Below, piece by piece: positions 8,808 to 17,162 of a stretch of DNA of 64,000 bases. Where the stretch lies: contig NZ_MUIN01000003.1 of the NCBI RefSeq assembly GCF_002080045.1, positions 7,501-71,500 of the forward strand, read 5' to 3'. Every line of letters begins with the position of its first letter. Position 1 is the stretch's first letter. The stretch comes from Pseudomonas sp. Bc-h (GTDB taxonomy: Bacteria > Pseudomonadota > Gammaproteobacteria > Pseudomonadales > Pseudomonadaceae). The notes below the pieces were generated by a model that was not told where the DNA came from, ran no database searches, and worked only from the letters and a program-made list of their open reading frames with translations. The position numbers were made by a program, and so were the translations under genes.

Positions 8808-10765
8808 GGCGCCTGGCCGTCTGGCTGCTGGCGTCGGCGCTCTCGCTGATCTGCACGAGCGCCTTCGCTGATCTTGGCCTGTCGCTGTACACCGACGGGC
8901 TTGATCCTGCACAACAGAAAGCCAGCCAGACGCTGCTCGACGAAGCCATGGCGCACTTGCCGCCGATGTTCATCAGCAAGCTGGATCGTAAAGTCGAAGT
9001 CCGCTGGACCGACGACATGCCGTCCAACGCCTACGGGCGCGCGGACGGCCCTTATCGCCTTGATCTGAACCAGCGCCTGCTCGCGGGCCTGACCGACGGC
9101 AGCGCTGCCACCACCAAAACCAATCGCCCCCACGGCACTGTGCGCGAAGAGATGCTCGCAACAGTCCTGCATGAACTCACGCATATTTATGATCATGCTC
9201 AGCTCTGGTCCCCCGAAGACCGCAAGCTGATCATCGCCTGCGCGCGCCAGGGCAACAGCATGGGCAAGATCGGGCTGCGTGACAGCTGCCGCGGCCAGAC
9301 CGAACGACGCTTTACTCTGAGCGACGATCCGCGCCTGCTGGACCTCGCTGGCTGGCCTCAATACGTCGGGCGGCGAGGGGAGCGCGAGGAACGCAACGGC
9401 CAGGTCGCCCGCAGCCCGGATATCTACGAAATCAGCAGCCCGCTGGAATTCGTCGCGGTCAACATGGAGTACTTTCTCCTCGATCCGGCCTACGCGTGCC
9501 GTCGGCCCGCGCTCTACGACTACTACAAAAAGCTGTTCAACTGGGCGCCTGCCGCCAAGAACGACTGCCCGACTTCCTTTCCTTACCTCAATGCCGGTAA
9601 TGACTTCGCCCGCGAGCCGCTGGGCAAGCTGGACCCAGAGCGTGTGTATGAAGTCGATTATCTGCTGGCCGAAGCCAACCAGAATCTGGTGAGCCGCTGG
9701 GGCCACAGCATGCTGCGTCTGGTGATCTGCAAACCGGGACGACCACGCGGTCCGGATTGCCGCCTGGATCTGGATCAGCATCTGGTGCTGTCTTACAGGG
9801 CCTTCGTCAACGACCTGCAACTGTCCAGTTGGAGCGGGCTGACGGGCGCCTATCCGTCGCGCCTGTTCGTCCTGCCGTTGGGGCAGGTGATCGATGAGTA
9901 CACCAAAACCGAACTGCGCAGCCTGGCGTCGGTGCCGCTGAAGCTGTCTCGCGAAGAAATCGAAGGTCTGGTTCAGCATTCGGCGGAGATGCATTGGGCG
10001 TACGACGGCAATTACTGGTTCCTGTCCAATAACTGCGCGGTGGAGAACCTCAAGCTGTTGCGCAGCGGCACCAACGACCCGCGCCTTATCGGCCTGGACA
10101 GCATCATGCCCAACGGTTTGCTCGAAGTGCTCAAGGGCAGAGGGCTGGCGGACACCAGCGTGCTGGACGATCCAAAGAAGGCGCTGCGCCTGGGTTACCG
10201 ATTCGACTCCTACCGTGATCGCTATCAGGCGATGTTCGACGTCTTGCGCAAAACCACGACCGTGAAACAAACCACTGTCGAAGACTGGCTTTCACTGCCC
10301 GCCAAAGAGCGACGCCCCTATTTCGCTCAGGCGGATTTGCGCACCAGCGCCGCAATGTTGCTTCTGGAACAGGCGGCGCAGCGCCGGCAGCTGTTGCTGG
10401 CGCAGGACGAGGTCAAGCAGCGTTATCTCAGCGCGGTGGAGAAGAAGGACAACGGCGTGTCCAAGGCCACCGGGACGCTGCAGGATATTCTGGCCAACAG
10501 CGGCTTCCTCAGTCGCCCCGCAGAATTGCTCGGTAGCGGCGGCTATGGCTTGCCTCAGGAAGGCGAGTGGACGCGTCTGGAACAAGAAAGCAGCCAGCGA
10601 CAGAAGCAGCTGCAACGGCTTACCGGCGATCTGGACAAAGAGGTGAGGGCGCTGCTGGAACCTGACCGCGCCGAGGAAATCGCCGCGACCGACGAGAATC
10701 TCAAGCAGGTGGGTGAGCATCTGCGGGCATTGCACAAGGCCGCTGGCGGGTTGGAGCTGCCATGA
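8804..10765 (+). CDS. DUF4105 exported protein with zincin-like and His/Cys motifs
   Basis: A 653-aa protein with signal peptide MRRLAVWLLASALSLICTSA, probably periplasmic. An N-terminal domain (to ~235) carries HELTHIYDH at 123-131, an HExxH metallopeptidase motif, with candidate third ligands in the SPLEFVAVNMEYF segment (Glu215/Glu222). The central DUF4105 domain (~280-430) has WGHSMLR (His301) and NNCAVENLKLL (Cys411), the arrangement of a papain/NlpC-like fold. Residues ~510-653 are charged and probably helical or coiled coil. The GTG start overlaps the preceding stop and gives a good signal peptide. Peptidase or amidase activity is inference only. Confidence 0.85.
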   Translation: MRRLAVWLLASALSLICTSAFADLGLSLYTDGLDPAQQKASQTLLDEAMAHLPPMFISKLDRKVEVRWTDDMPSNAYGRADGPYRLDLNQRLLAGLTDGSAATTKTNRPHGTVREEMLATVLHELTHIYDHAQLWSPEDRKLIIACARQGNSMGKIGLRDSCRGQTERRFTLSDDPRLLDLAGWPQYVGRRGEREERNGQVARSPDIYEISSPLEFVAVNMEYFLLDPAYACRRPALYDYYKKLFNWAPAAKNDCPTSFPYLNAGNDFAREPLGKLDPERVYEVDYLLAEANQNLVSRWGHSMLRLVICKPGRPRGPDCRLDLDQHLVLSYRAFVNDLQLSSWSGLTGAYPSRLFVLPLGQVIDEYTKTELRSLASVPLKLSREEIEGLVQHSAEMHWAYDGNYWFLSNNCAVENLKLLRSGTNDPRLIGLDSIMPNGLLEVLKGRGLADTSVLDDPKKALRLGYRFDSYRDRYQAMFDVLRKTTTVKQTTVEDWLSLPAKERRPYFAQADLRTSAAMLLLEQAAQRRQLLLAQDEVKQRYLSAVEKKDNGVSKATGTLQDILANSGFLSRPAELLGSGGYGLPQEGEWTRLEQESSQRQKQLQRLTGDLDKEVRALLEPDRAEEIAATDENLKQVGEHLRALHKAAGGLELP

Positions 10766-10777
10766 GCTTCACACTGA

Positions 10778-11179
10778 CTAGACGGCTTCTTCAGGTTCCC
10801 CCGGTAAATGCTCATCCAGATGCAGCCAGGGCAATCGGCTGTCGGTCCAGATATGCCTGTCGGCAGGCGCGAGCTCAGGGTGGTCAAGGGTGGCGATGGT
10901 GACGTCCATGGTCTCAGGGCTATTACGACTGAACAGCGCAGCCTGCGCCCCGCAGTTATTGCAGAAGAATCGCACGCAGGTCGGGCCTGAGTCATACGCT
11001 GCGGGGCTGCCAGCCAGCCATTTGAAAGCGTCGAGCGGCACCGTGATCCAGGTCACTACGATCCCGCCTGAGGTACGCCGACAGATCGAACAATGACAAT
11101 GGGCGATGTCGCGCAGTGGCGCATCGAGCTGATAGCGCAGATTGCCGCAATGGCATCCGCCGGTATGCGTGTCACTCAT
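10778..11179 (-). CDS. GFA-family (CENP-V/GFA) zinc protein
   Basis: 133 aa with the GFA cysteine set: GGCHCGNLRY, HCHCSICRRTSGG and FFCNNCGAQ. The family is named for glutathione-dependent formaldehyde-activating enzyme, but most members are uncharacterised zinc proteins that may handle glutathione adducts. Two ATGs lie six bases apart. The inner one (11179) has GGGAGA at correct spacing, while the outer one at 11185 sits directly on that ribosome binding site. The gene converges on the DUF4105 gene with 12 bases between the stops. Confidence 0.87.
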   Translation of the reverse strand: MSDTHTGGCHCGNLRYQLDAPLRDIAHCHCSICRRTSGGIVVTWITVPLDAFKWLAGSPAAYDSGPTCVRFFCNNCGAQAALFSRNSPETMDVTIATLDHPELAPADRHIWTDSRLPWLHLDEHLPGEPEEAV

Positions 11180-11503
11180 GGTCATTCTCCCGATGATGTT
11201 TAAGGTCTGACTGCCTCTTGGCCCAATAACTTCATTTTTCCTACAGCGACCAACGTCACGTCAACGAAAGCTGGCTGAAAGCTAAGCCATTTAGCATCCC
11301 CCCACCGCCGGCGACAGACCGGTCAGCCAGGACGAACACTCTTTGAGGTTCTCCGGCCCATCTACAACAACAATTCGGTGATTCTGATGCTCGCTCTTGC
11401 TCCGCTGTACCCCTCATTCGCCCCCGACTCCATGCGCCGCTCGTACTGAGCTGATTGCGTCGTCTCGTCCGTTTTCACGTCGCGTAACGCCTGGAGTATT
11501 TCT
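11180..11503. other. Intergenic region between divergent GFA and CitMHS genes
   Basis: 324 bases with no supported gene. It should carry the promoters of both flanking genes. Apart from a GGAG ribosome binding site in front of 11504, I see no strong hairpin or repeat. Confidence 0.4.
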
Positions 11504-12811
11504 ATGTTGACCTTCCTCGGCTTTGCCATGGTCGTCGCCTTCATGTACCTGATCATGAGCAAGCGCCTGTCAGCGCTGATTGCCCTGATCATCGTGCCTA
11601 TCGTGTTCGCCCTGTTCGGCGGCTTCGCCTCGGACATCGGCCCCATGATGCTCGCGGGCATCACCAAGCTGGCGCCCACCGGCGTGATGCTGATGTTCGC
11701 CATCCTCTATTTCGCCCTGATGATCGACTCCGGCCTGTTCGACCCGGCCGTGCGCAAGATTCTCAAGCTGGTCAAAGGCGATCCGGTAAAAGTGTCCGTC
11801 GGCACTGCCGTGCTGGCACTGGTTGTCTCGCTGGACGGCGACGGCGCCACCACTTACATGATCTGCGTGGCTGCGATGCTGCCGCTGTACAGCCGTCTGG
11901 GCATGAGCCCGCGCATCATGGCTGGGCTGATTATCCTGGCCGGCGGCGTGATGAACATGACGCCATGGGGTGGCCCGACCGCACGTGCGGCCAGCGCGCT
12001 GCATGTAGACCCGTCGGACATCTTCGTACCGATGATTCCAGCGATGCTGGCAGGCGTGATCGCGATTCTGGTGATCGCTTACTGCTACGGCAAACGCGAA
12101 CGTGCGCGTCTCGGCGAGCTGCATCTGCCGGGCGATGAAGTCGATCACAGCGAAATCAGCGTTTCGCAGTTCCCGGATGCCCGCCGTCCAAAGCTGATCT
12201 GGTTCAACGGCGCGCTCACTCTGGCGCTGATGGTTGCCCTCATCATGGGCCTGCTGCCGCTGCCGGTATTGTTCATGATCGCGTTCAGTATCGCGATGAT
12301 CGTCAACTATCCGTGCCTGCAAGCGCAGAAGGATCGCGTCGCGGCCCACGCCGGTAGCGTGCTGGCAGTGGTCGGGCTGATCTTCGCGGCCGGTATTTTC
12401 ACCGGTATCCTGTCAGGCACCGGGATGGTCGATGCGATGTCGAAAAGCCTGCTGGCAGTGATCCCAGAAGCGATGGGGCCTTATCTGGCGGTCATCACGG
12501 CGGTCGTCAGCATGCCCTTCACCTTTTTCATGTCCAACGATGCGTTCTACTATGGCGTGCTGCCGGTACTAGCCGAAGCCGCCGCGCACTACGGCATCAG
12601 TCCGGTGGAAATGGCACGTGCCTCGATCGTCGGTCAGCCCGTCCACCTGCTGAGCCCGCTGGTCCCGTCGACCTACCTGTTGGTGGCCCTGGCCGGTATC
12701 GAATTCGGCGATCACCAGCGCTTCACCCTGAAATGGGCCGTGCTGGTGTGCGTGTGCATAATGATCGCCGCGCTGCTGATGGGGATCTTCCCCGCCTTCA
12801 GCAGTCTATAA
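11504..12811 (+). CDS. CitMHS-family citrate/metal symporter
   Basis: A 435-aa, almost wholly hydrophobic protein with about 11-12 helices. The CitMHS signature regions include LVVSLDGDGATTYMICVAAMLP and GGVMNMTPWGGPTARAA (first residues of each quoted only in part by position ~100-175), and a late SNDAFYYGVLPVL. The family imports citrate as a complex with Mg2+ or Ca2+ together with protons. The start at 11504 has GGAG eight bases upstream. No two-component citrate regulator is adjacent, so induction cannot be judged from the context. Confidence 0.9.
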   Translation: MLTFLGFAMVVAFMYLIMSKRLSALIALIIVPIVFALFGGFASDIGPMMLAGITKLAPTGVMLMFAILYFALMIDSGLFDPAVRKILKLVKGDPVKVSVGTAVLALVVSLDGDGATTYMICVAAMLPLYSRLGMSPRIMAGLIILAGGVMNMTPWGGPTARAASALHVDPSDIFVPMIPAMLAGVIAILVIAYCYGKRERARLGELHLPGDEVDHSEISVSQFPDARRPKLIWFNGALTLALMVALIMGLLPLPVLFMIAFSIAMIVNYPCLQAQKDRVAAHAGSVLAVVGLIFAAGIFTGILSGTGMVDAMSKSLLAVIPEAMGPYLAVITAVVSMPFTFFMSNDAFYYGVLPVLAEAAAHYGISPVEMARASIVGQPVHLLSPLVPSTYLLVALAGIEFGDHQRFTLKWAVLVCVCIMIAALLMGIFPAFSSL

Positions 12812-12824
12812 GGCAAACGAACTC

Positions 12825-12852
12825 CCTCGCTGGCGGACAACCGGCAGCGAGG
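12825..12852 (+). other. Hairpin between the citrate transporter and terC-like gene
   Basis: CCTCGCTG (12825-12832) and CAGCGAGG (12845-12852) form a perfect 8-bp stem with a 12-base loop. No T tract follows, so it may be an attenuator or mRNA-stabilising hairpin rather than a full terminator. Confidence 0.5.
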
Positions 12853-12878
12853 ATCAGACAAGCTCAAAGGAAAATGTA

Positions 12879-13646
12879 ATGGAATGGCTGACCAACCCTG
12901 AGATCTGGGTTGCTTTCTTAACCCTGACTGCCCTGGAGATCGTGCTGGGTATCGACAACATCATCATGATCTCGATCCTGGTCAGCCGCATGCCCAAAGC
13001 CATGCAGCCGCGCACACGGATCTTCGGTCTGGCGCTGGCGATGGTCACGCGCATTCTGCTGTTGCTGTCGATTACCTGGGTCATGCGCCTGACCGACGAC
13101 CTGTTCGTGGTCATGGGGGAGGGCATTTCCGGCCGCGACCTGATCCTGTTCTTCGGTGGTTTGTTCCTGTTGTGGAAAAGCTCCCAGGAGATCTACCACG
13201 GCATGGAAGGCGAGGAAGAGCAGCTTGATGAGCCTAAAGGCAAGGGCGGGCTGTTCATATACACCATCATCCAGATCGCGATCATCGACATCGTGTTCTC
13301 GCTGGACTCGGTCATCACTGCGGTCGGCATGGTCTCCCACGTGCCGGTGATGGTGGCTGCGATCATCGTCGCCGTGCTGATCATGATGCTGTGCTCGGGC
13401 GTCATCAGCGAGTTCATCGACAAGCACCCCTCGCTGAAAATGCTGGCGCTGTCGTTCCTGATCGTCGTCGGTACCGTGCTGATTGCCGAATCCTTCGACG
13501 TGCATGTGCCTAAGGGCTACGTCTACTTCGCCATGGCGTTCTCGCTGGCGGTCGAAGCTATCAACATCAAAATGCGCACCGCGATGGCGAAAAAGAAGGC
13601 CATGAAGGACCCCGTGAAACTTCGCAAGGACGTTCCGGGTCAATAA
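12879..13646 (+). CDS. TerC-family integral membrane protein
   Basis: 255 aa with about seven helices. The two TerC half-motifs are present: LEIVLGIDNIIMISIL near residue 20 and FSLDSVITAVGMV near residue 143, whose aspartates are thought to bind metal. TerC relatives export Mn2+ or help metallate exported proteins, and the substrate here is not determined. AAGGA precedes the ATG. Only 67 bases separate it from the upstream transporter and I find no yybP-ykoY type riboswitch there. A strong terminator follows. Confidence 0.88.
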   Translation: MEWLTNPEIWVAFLTLTALEIVLGIDNIIMISILVSRMPKAMQPRTRIFGLALAMVTRILLLLSITWVMRLTDDLFVVMGEGISGRDLILFFGGLFLLWKSSQEIYHGMEGEEEQLDEPKGKGGLFIYTIIQIAIIDIVFSLDSVITAVGMVSHVPVMVAAIIVAVLIMMLCSGVISEFIDKHPSLKMLALSFLIVVGTVLIAESFDVHVPKGYVYFAMAFSLAVEAINIKMRTAMAKKKAMKDPVKLRKDVPGQ

Positions 13647-13672
13647 CATCCGATGCGTTGTAGATGAGACAG

Positions 13673-13705
13673 AAAACGGGGCGTCGTTCAGCGCCCCGTT
13701 TTTTT
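13673..13705 (+). terminator. Terminator of the TerC-family gene
   Basis: AAAACGGGGCG (13673-13683) pairs with CGCCCCGTTTT (13692-13702), and the T run extends to 13705. Confidence 0.92.
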
Positions 13706-13905
13706 GGCCGGGAAAAGGTCAAACGACTGATTTGTTACAGATTTGTTTCAACAAAGAATCCGCTGTGCCATGCTGGCAATAAGGCCTCAGGCCGACTAAA
13801 GCTTTAGTTGAGCATGCTGATCAGGACAAGGCCCAAGCGCTTTCGCTCGCTACACGCTGTACTTTCATTTCTTGCCCATTGGGCACTTAACAGGGGGCTT
13901 TCCGT

Positions 13906-15549
13906 ATGCTGACCCTGCTCGATTTGCTTTCTGCCGTCGCGCTGTTGATCTGGGGCACGCACATCGTTCGGACCGGTATTCTGCGCGTCTACGGCTCGCA
14001 GCTGCGCCGTGTCCTCAGCCAGAACATGTCCAAACGTCCGCTGGCCTTCGTCGCCGGCATCCTTGTGACCGCGCTGGTGCAGAGCAGTAACGCCACCGCG
14101 ATGCTGGTGACGTCGTTCGTCGGCCAGGGCCTGATGGGCCTGACGCCAGCCTTGGCGATCATGCTGGGTGCCGATGTCGGTACGGCCATGATGTCACGGA
14201 TCCTGACGTTCGACTTATCGTGGCTCTCTCCGCTGCTGATTTTTCTCGGGGTGATCTTCTTCCTGTCGCGCAAACAGACTCGCGTTGGCCAGCTCGGCCG
14301 AGTCGGTATCGGGCTAGGTCTGATCATTCTGGCGCTACAACTGATCGTTACCGCTGCCGCGCCTATCACTCAGGCTGCCGGCGTGAAGGTGTTGTTCGCG
14401 TCCCTGACTGGCGATCTTCTGCTCGACGCGCTGGTCGGTGCGATGTTCGCGCTGATTTCCTATTCCAGCCTGGCGGCAGTGCTGCTGACCGCAACTCTGG
14501 CGGGTGCAGAGATCATCAGCTTGCCAGTGGCGATCGGTCTGGTGATCGGCGCCAACATCGGCAGCGGTCTGCTGGCGTTCCTCAGCACCAGCATGCAGAA
14601 CGTCGCCGGGCGCCAGGTCGCGCTGGGCAGCCTGCTGTACAAACTGATCGGCCTGCTGTTGATCATCCCGGTGCTGACGCCGCTGGTTAACTGGATGGAC
14701 ACGCTGAACGTCAGCCCGTCGAGTCTGGTGATCAGCTTCCACGTGATCTACAACTCGTTGCGTTGCTTGATCATGCTACCGACAGTCGGACCAATGGGCA
14801 GGCTGTGCGCTTCGATTCTGCCGCAACAAGCTGAGGTCAACGGCTCGGTCAAACCTCGCCACCTCGATCTGGCGGCACTGGCGACACCGAGCCTGGCGCT
14901 GGCCAACGCCGTGCGCGAAACCCTGCGCATGGGCGACCTGATCGACAGCATGCTCAACGCGATGCAGGAAGTGCTGCGTGGCAACCAGACCGCCGTGACC
15001 CAGGAAGTCCGTCGCCTCAACGACGACATCGAAGTCCTGTACAACGCAATCAAGCTGTATCTGGCGCAAATGCCCAGGGAAGACTTGAGCGATCAGGACA
15101 ATCGCCGTTGGGCTGAAATCATCGAGCTGTCGATCAATCTCGAACTGGCCAGCGGGCTTATCGAGCGTATGCTGCGTAAGGTCCAGCAGCAGAAGACTTC
15201 GCAGCGCCGTTCGTTTTCTGACGTGGGCCTGGAAGAGCTCTCGGGTCTGCACGAGCAATTGATGGCCAACCTGCGTTTGGGTCTGTCGGTGTTTTTGAGC
15301 GGCGACCCGGAGAGCGCGCGCCAGTTGCTGCGTGAGAAACGTCGTTTCCGGGCACAGGAACGGCGTCTGGCCCATGCCCATGTCAGCAGACTGCAACGTA
15401 AAATCGTGCAAAGTCTGGAAACCAGTTCGTTGCACCTTGAACTGATCGCCGACATGAAACGCCTGAATTCACTGTTTTGCAGCAGCGCCTATGCCGTTCT
15501 TGAAAGTACTGACACCGGAGCCTTGTCCAGCGAAAGCCAGCCAGAATAA
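13906..15549 (+). CDS. Na+/phosphate cotransporter-like protein with PhoU-like domain
   Basis: 547 aa. The N-terminal half has about eight helices with a first NptA repeat motif VQSSNATAML (QSS at 59-61). The matching place in the second repeat reads ISYSSLAAVLL, without the usual glutamine. The C-terminal half (~340-530) is helical and PhoU-like. The family (YjbB/NptA) moves inorganic phosphate with sodium or controls its efflux. The start at 13906 follows a G-rich ribosome binding site (AGGGGG). Confidence 0.87.
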   Translation: MLTLLDLLSAVALLIWGTHIVRTGILRVYGSQLRRVLSQNMSKRPLAFVAGILVTALVQSSNATAMLVTSFVGQGLMGLTPALAIMLGADVGTAMMSRILTFDLSWLSPLLIFLGVIFFLSRKQTRVGQLGRVGIGLGLIILALQLIVTAAAPITQAAGVKVLFASLTGDLLLDALVGAMFALISYSSLAAVLLTATLAGAEIISLPVAIGLVIGANIGSGLLAFLSTSMQNVAGRQVALGSLLYKLIGLLLIIPVLTPLVNWMDTLNVSPSSLVISFHVIYNSLRCLIMLPTVGPMGRLCASILPQQAEVNGSVKPRHLDLAALATPSLALANAVRETLRMGDLIDSMLNAMQEVLRGNQTAVTQEVRRLNDDIEVLYNAIKLYLAQMPREDLSDQDNRRWAEIIELSINLELASGLIERMLRKVQQQKTSQRRSFSDVGLEELSGLHEQLMANLRLGLSVFLSGDPESARQLLREKRRFRAQERRLAHAHVSRLQRKIVQSLETSSLHLELIADMKRLNSLFCSSAYAVLESTDTGALSSESQPE

Positions 15550-15616
15550 TCGAGGTGAACGCCGGGGCCGGACTGAAGTCTGTTACACATACCGGCCCGC
15601 AAGGAAGCCCGTTTTT

Positions 15617-16999
15617 ATGCGTTGCCTGCTGTTCGTTTGCCTGTTTCTGACATCTCTTTGCTCCGTAGCCCTGGACCGCTTTCAGGTGGAAGGCTACGTA
15701 TTGCCCAACGGTTTGCAGCTGCTGCTCAAGCCCGCCGAAAAAGGGCATGTGTCCATTCGCCTGGTGGTGGGCATCGGCTTCGACGACTTCCCCTGCAATG
15801 ACAAGGAGCTGCCTCACCTGCTTGAGCACTTGCTGTTCAGCGGTATCGACAATTCTGGCGAAGGCGGCCTGGAGCAACAGATGCAGGCGCTGGGTGGGGA
15901 GTGGAACGCCTTCACCAGTAACACTGACACCACTTTCGTGATTGAGGCGCCAGCGCAGAATCAGCGCAAGGTGCTGGACCTGCTGCTCAATGTACTGACG
16001 CATACGCAGATCAATCAGGCCAATCTGGACACCGCCAAGCGCATCGTCGAACGCGAGGACGGCGGGCATTATTCCCACCTGCAACGCTGGCTCGACAAAC
16101 GCGACCTGGGCCACAGCGCCGGCAATCAGTTGGCCGTGGAACTCGGACTCAAATGCCCTGAGCGGCCGGAAGTCGATCACCTGACCCTGGACCAGATCGA
16201 GACCATTCACGACAACTGGTACGCCTCCAACAACATGACGCTGATCATCGTCGGGGACCTGGACAAGCTGCTGCCGGCCTATCTGGAGCGGACTTTCGGC
16301 CAACTCAACGCCGTCGACCCGACCGAGCATCCGCCGCTGCCAGCCATCAGTGAAAAAGCCGAGCCTGAGCGCACGCTGATTCGCGGGGCACTAGGGGACG
16401 GCGCCAAACTGCACTTGTTGTTCACCGAACCCGACATGGGAGAGCAGCACGATGAGACATGGGATCTGGTGAAGTCCTACCTGGACTGGGCGCTTTACAG
16501 CGAGCTGCGTCTGGACAAGGGCTACTCCTACGGCCCTTGGGCGGATCGCGAAGCCTTCGGCGACACCGGGTTTCTCAGCCTGAACGCCGATCTGGCACGC
16601 GAAGATGTAGGTGCAGCAGTTGCAGCAGTCCGCTCGATGCTGGAAAGATTGCGCAAGGAGGGCATGGACCCTGCGACTTTTGCCCGCCTGCAGCAAGCAT
16701 CGATCGCGAAACAGGCCTGGGCGGTGCAGGGCAACAGCGCGCTGGCCGATTATTACTGGGGCGCGCTGAACGACTATGACGACGGCCGCTTCGAAGATCC
16801 GGCCAAACGCACCCGAGGCGTCAGCCTGGATCTGGCCAACCGGGCGATGCGTCAGTTGCTTGCCCAACCGGGGTACCTGCGAATTGAAGAACCGCTGGTC
16901 AGCTATGACGAGTTGTATGAGATCGGGGTTGCGCTGGTCGTGCTGGTGGCATTGGCTGTTTTCTGGCGCTGGCGTGTTTACAAAAGACGGCCTTTGTAA
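15617..16999 (+). CDS. M16-family (insulinase-like) peptidase, membrane anchored
   Basis: A 460-aa protein with signal peptide MRCLLFVCLFLTSLCSVA. The inverted zinc motif HLLEH lies in ELPHLLEHLLFSG, with the downstream acidic ligand expected in KRIVEREDGG. A C-terminal helix (IGVALVVLVALAVFWRW) is followed by basic residues. The layout suggests a single-unit periplasmic M16 peptidase tethered to the inner membrane. I chose the ATG at 15617 because it begins the signal peptide; earlier in-frame codons overlap the preceding gene. Confidence 0.85.
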   Translation: MRCLLFVCLFLTSLCSVALDRFQVEGYVLPNGLQLLLKPAEKGHVSIRLVVGIGFDDFPCNDKELPHLLEHLLFSGIDNSGEGGLEQQMQALGGEWNAFTSNTDTTFVIEAPAQNQRKVLDLLLNVLTHTQINQANLDTAKRIVEREDGGHYSHLQRWLDKRDLGHSAGNQLAVELGLKCPERPEVDHLTLDQIETIHDNWYASNNMTLIIVGDLDKLLPAYLERTFGQLNAVDPTEHPPLPAISEKAEPERTLIRGALGDGAKLHLLFTEPDMGEQHDETWDLVKSYLDWALYSELRLDKGYSYGPWADREAFGDTGFLSLNADLAREDVGAAVAAVRSMLERLRKEGMDPATFARLQQASIAKQAWAVQGNSALADYYWGALNDYDDGRFEDPAKRTRGVSLDLANRAMRQLLAQPGYLRIEEPLVSYDELYEIGVALVVLVALAVFWRWRVYKRRPL

Positions 17000-17020
17000 C
17001 TGTTTGCGGAAATCCTGTTG

Positions 17021-17083
17021 CAGCACGGCTTGCCGGCGCCGGCGCCTTTAAAGTTGTTACCGCCGGCAAGTCGGATGGCTACA
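17021..17083. repeat. REP-type inverted repeat (copy 1)
   Basis: Two facing REP arms: CACGGCTTGCCGGCG near 17024-17038 and CGCCGGCAAGTCGGATGGCTAC at 17061-17082. The core CTTGCCGGCG is shared with five other intergenic copies in this window. Confidence 0.8.
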
Positions 17084-17162
17084 GGACTGCGCATCAGGTC
17101 AATCGCAACAGGATGTTGGTATCCTGCGCAGGTTATCTCCCAACGCTAAAGTGATCACCGAA

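Noticed and set aside
8774..10270. 498-codon minus-strand frame opposite the DUF4105 gene
   Set aside because: The plus-strand frame has a signal peptide, coupled start and family motifs, while the minus frame has none.
12812..12878. Possible yybP-ykoY manganese riboswitch ahead of the TerC-family gene
   Set aside because: Only 67 bases are available and they form one simple hairpin without the conserved loop sequences.
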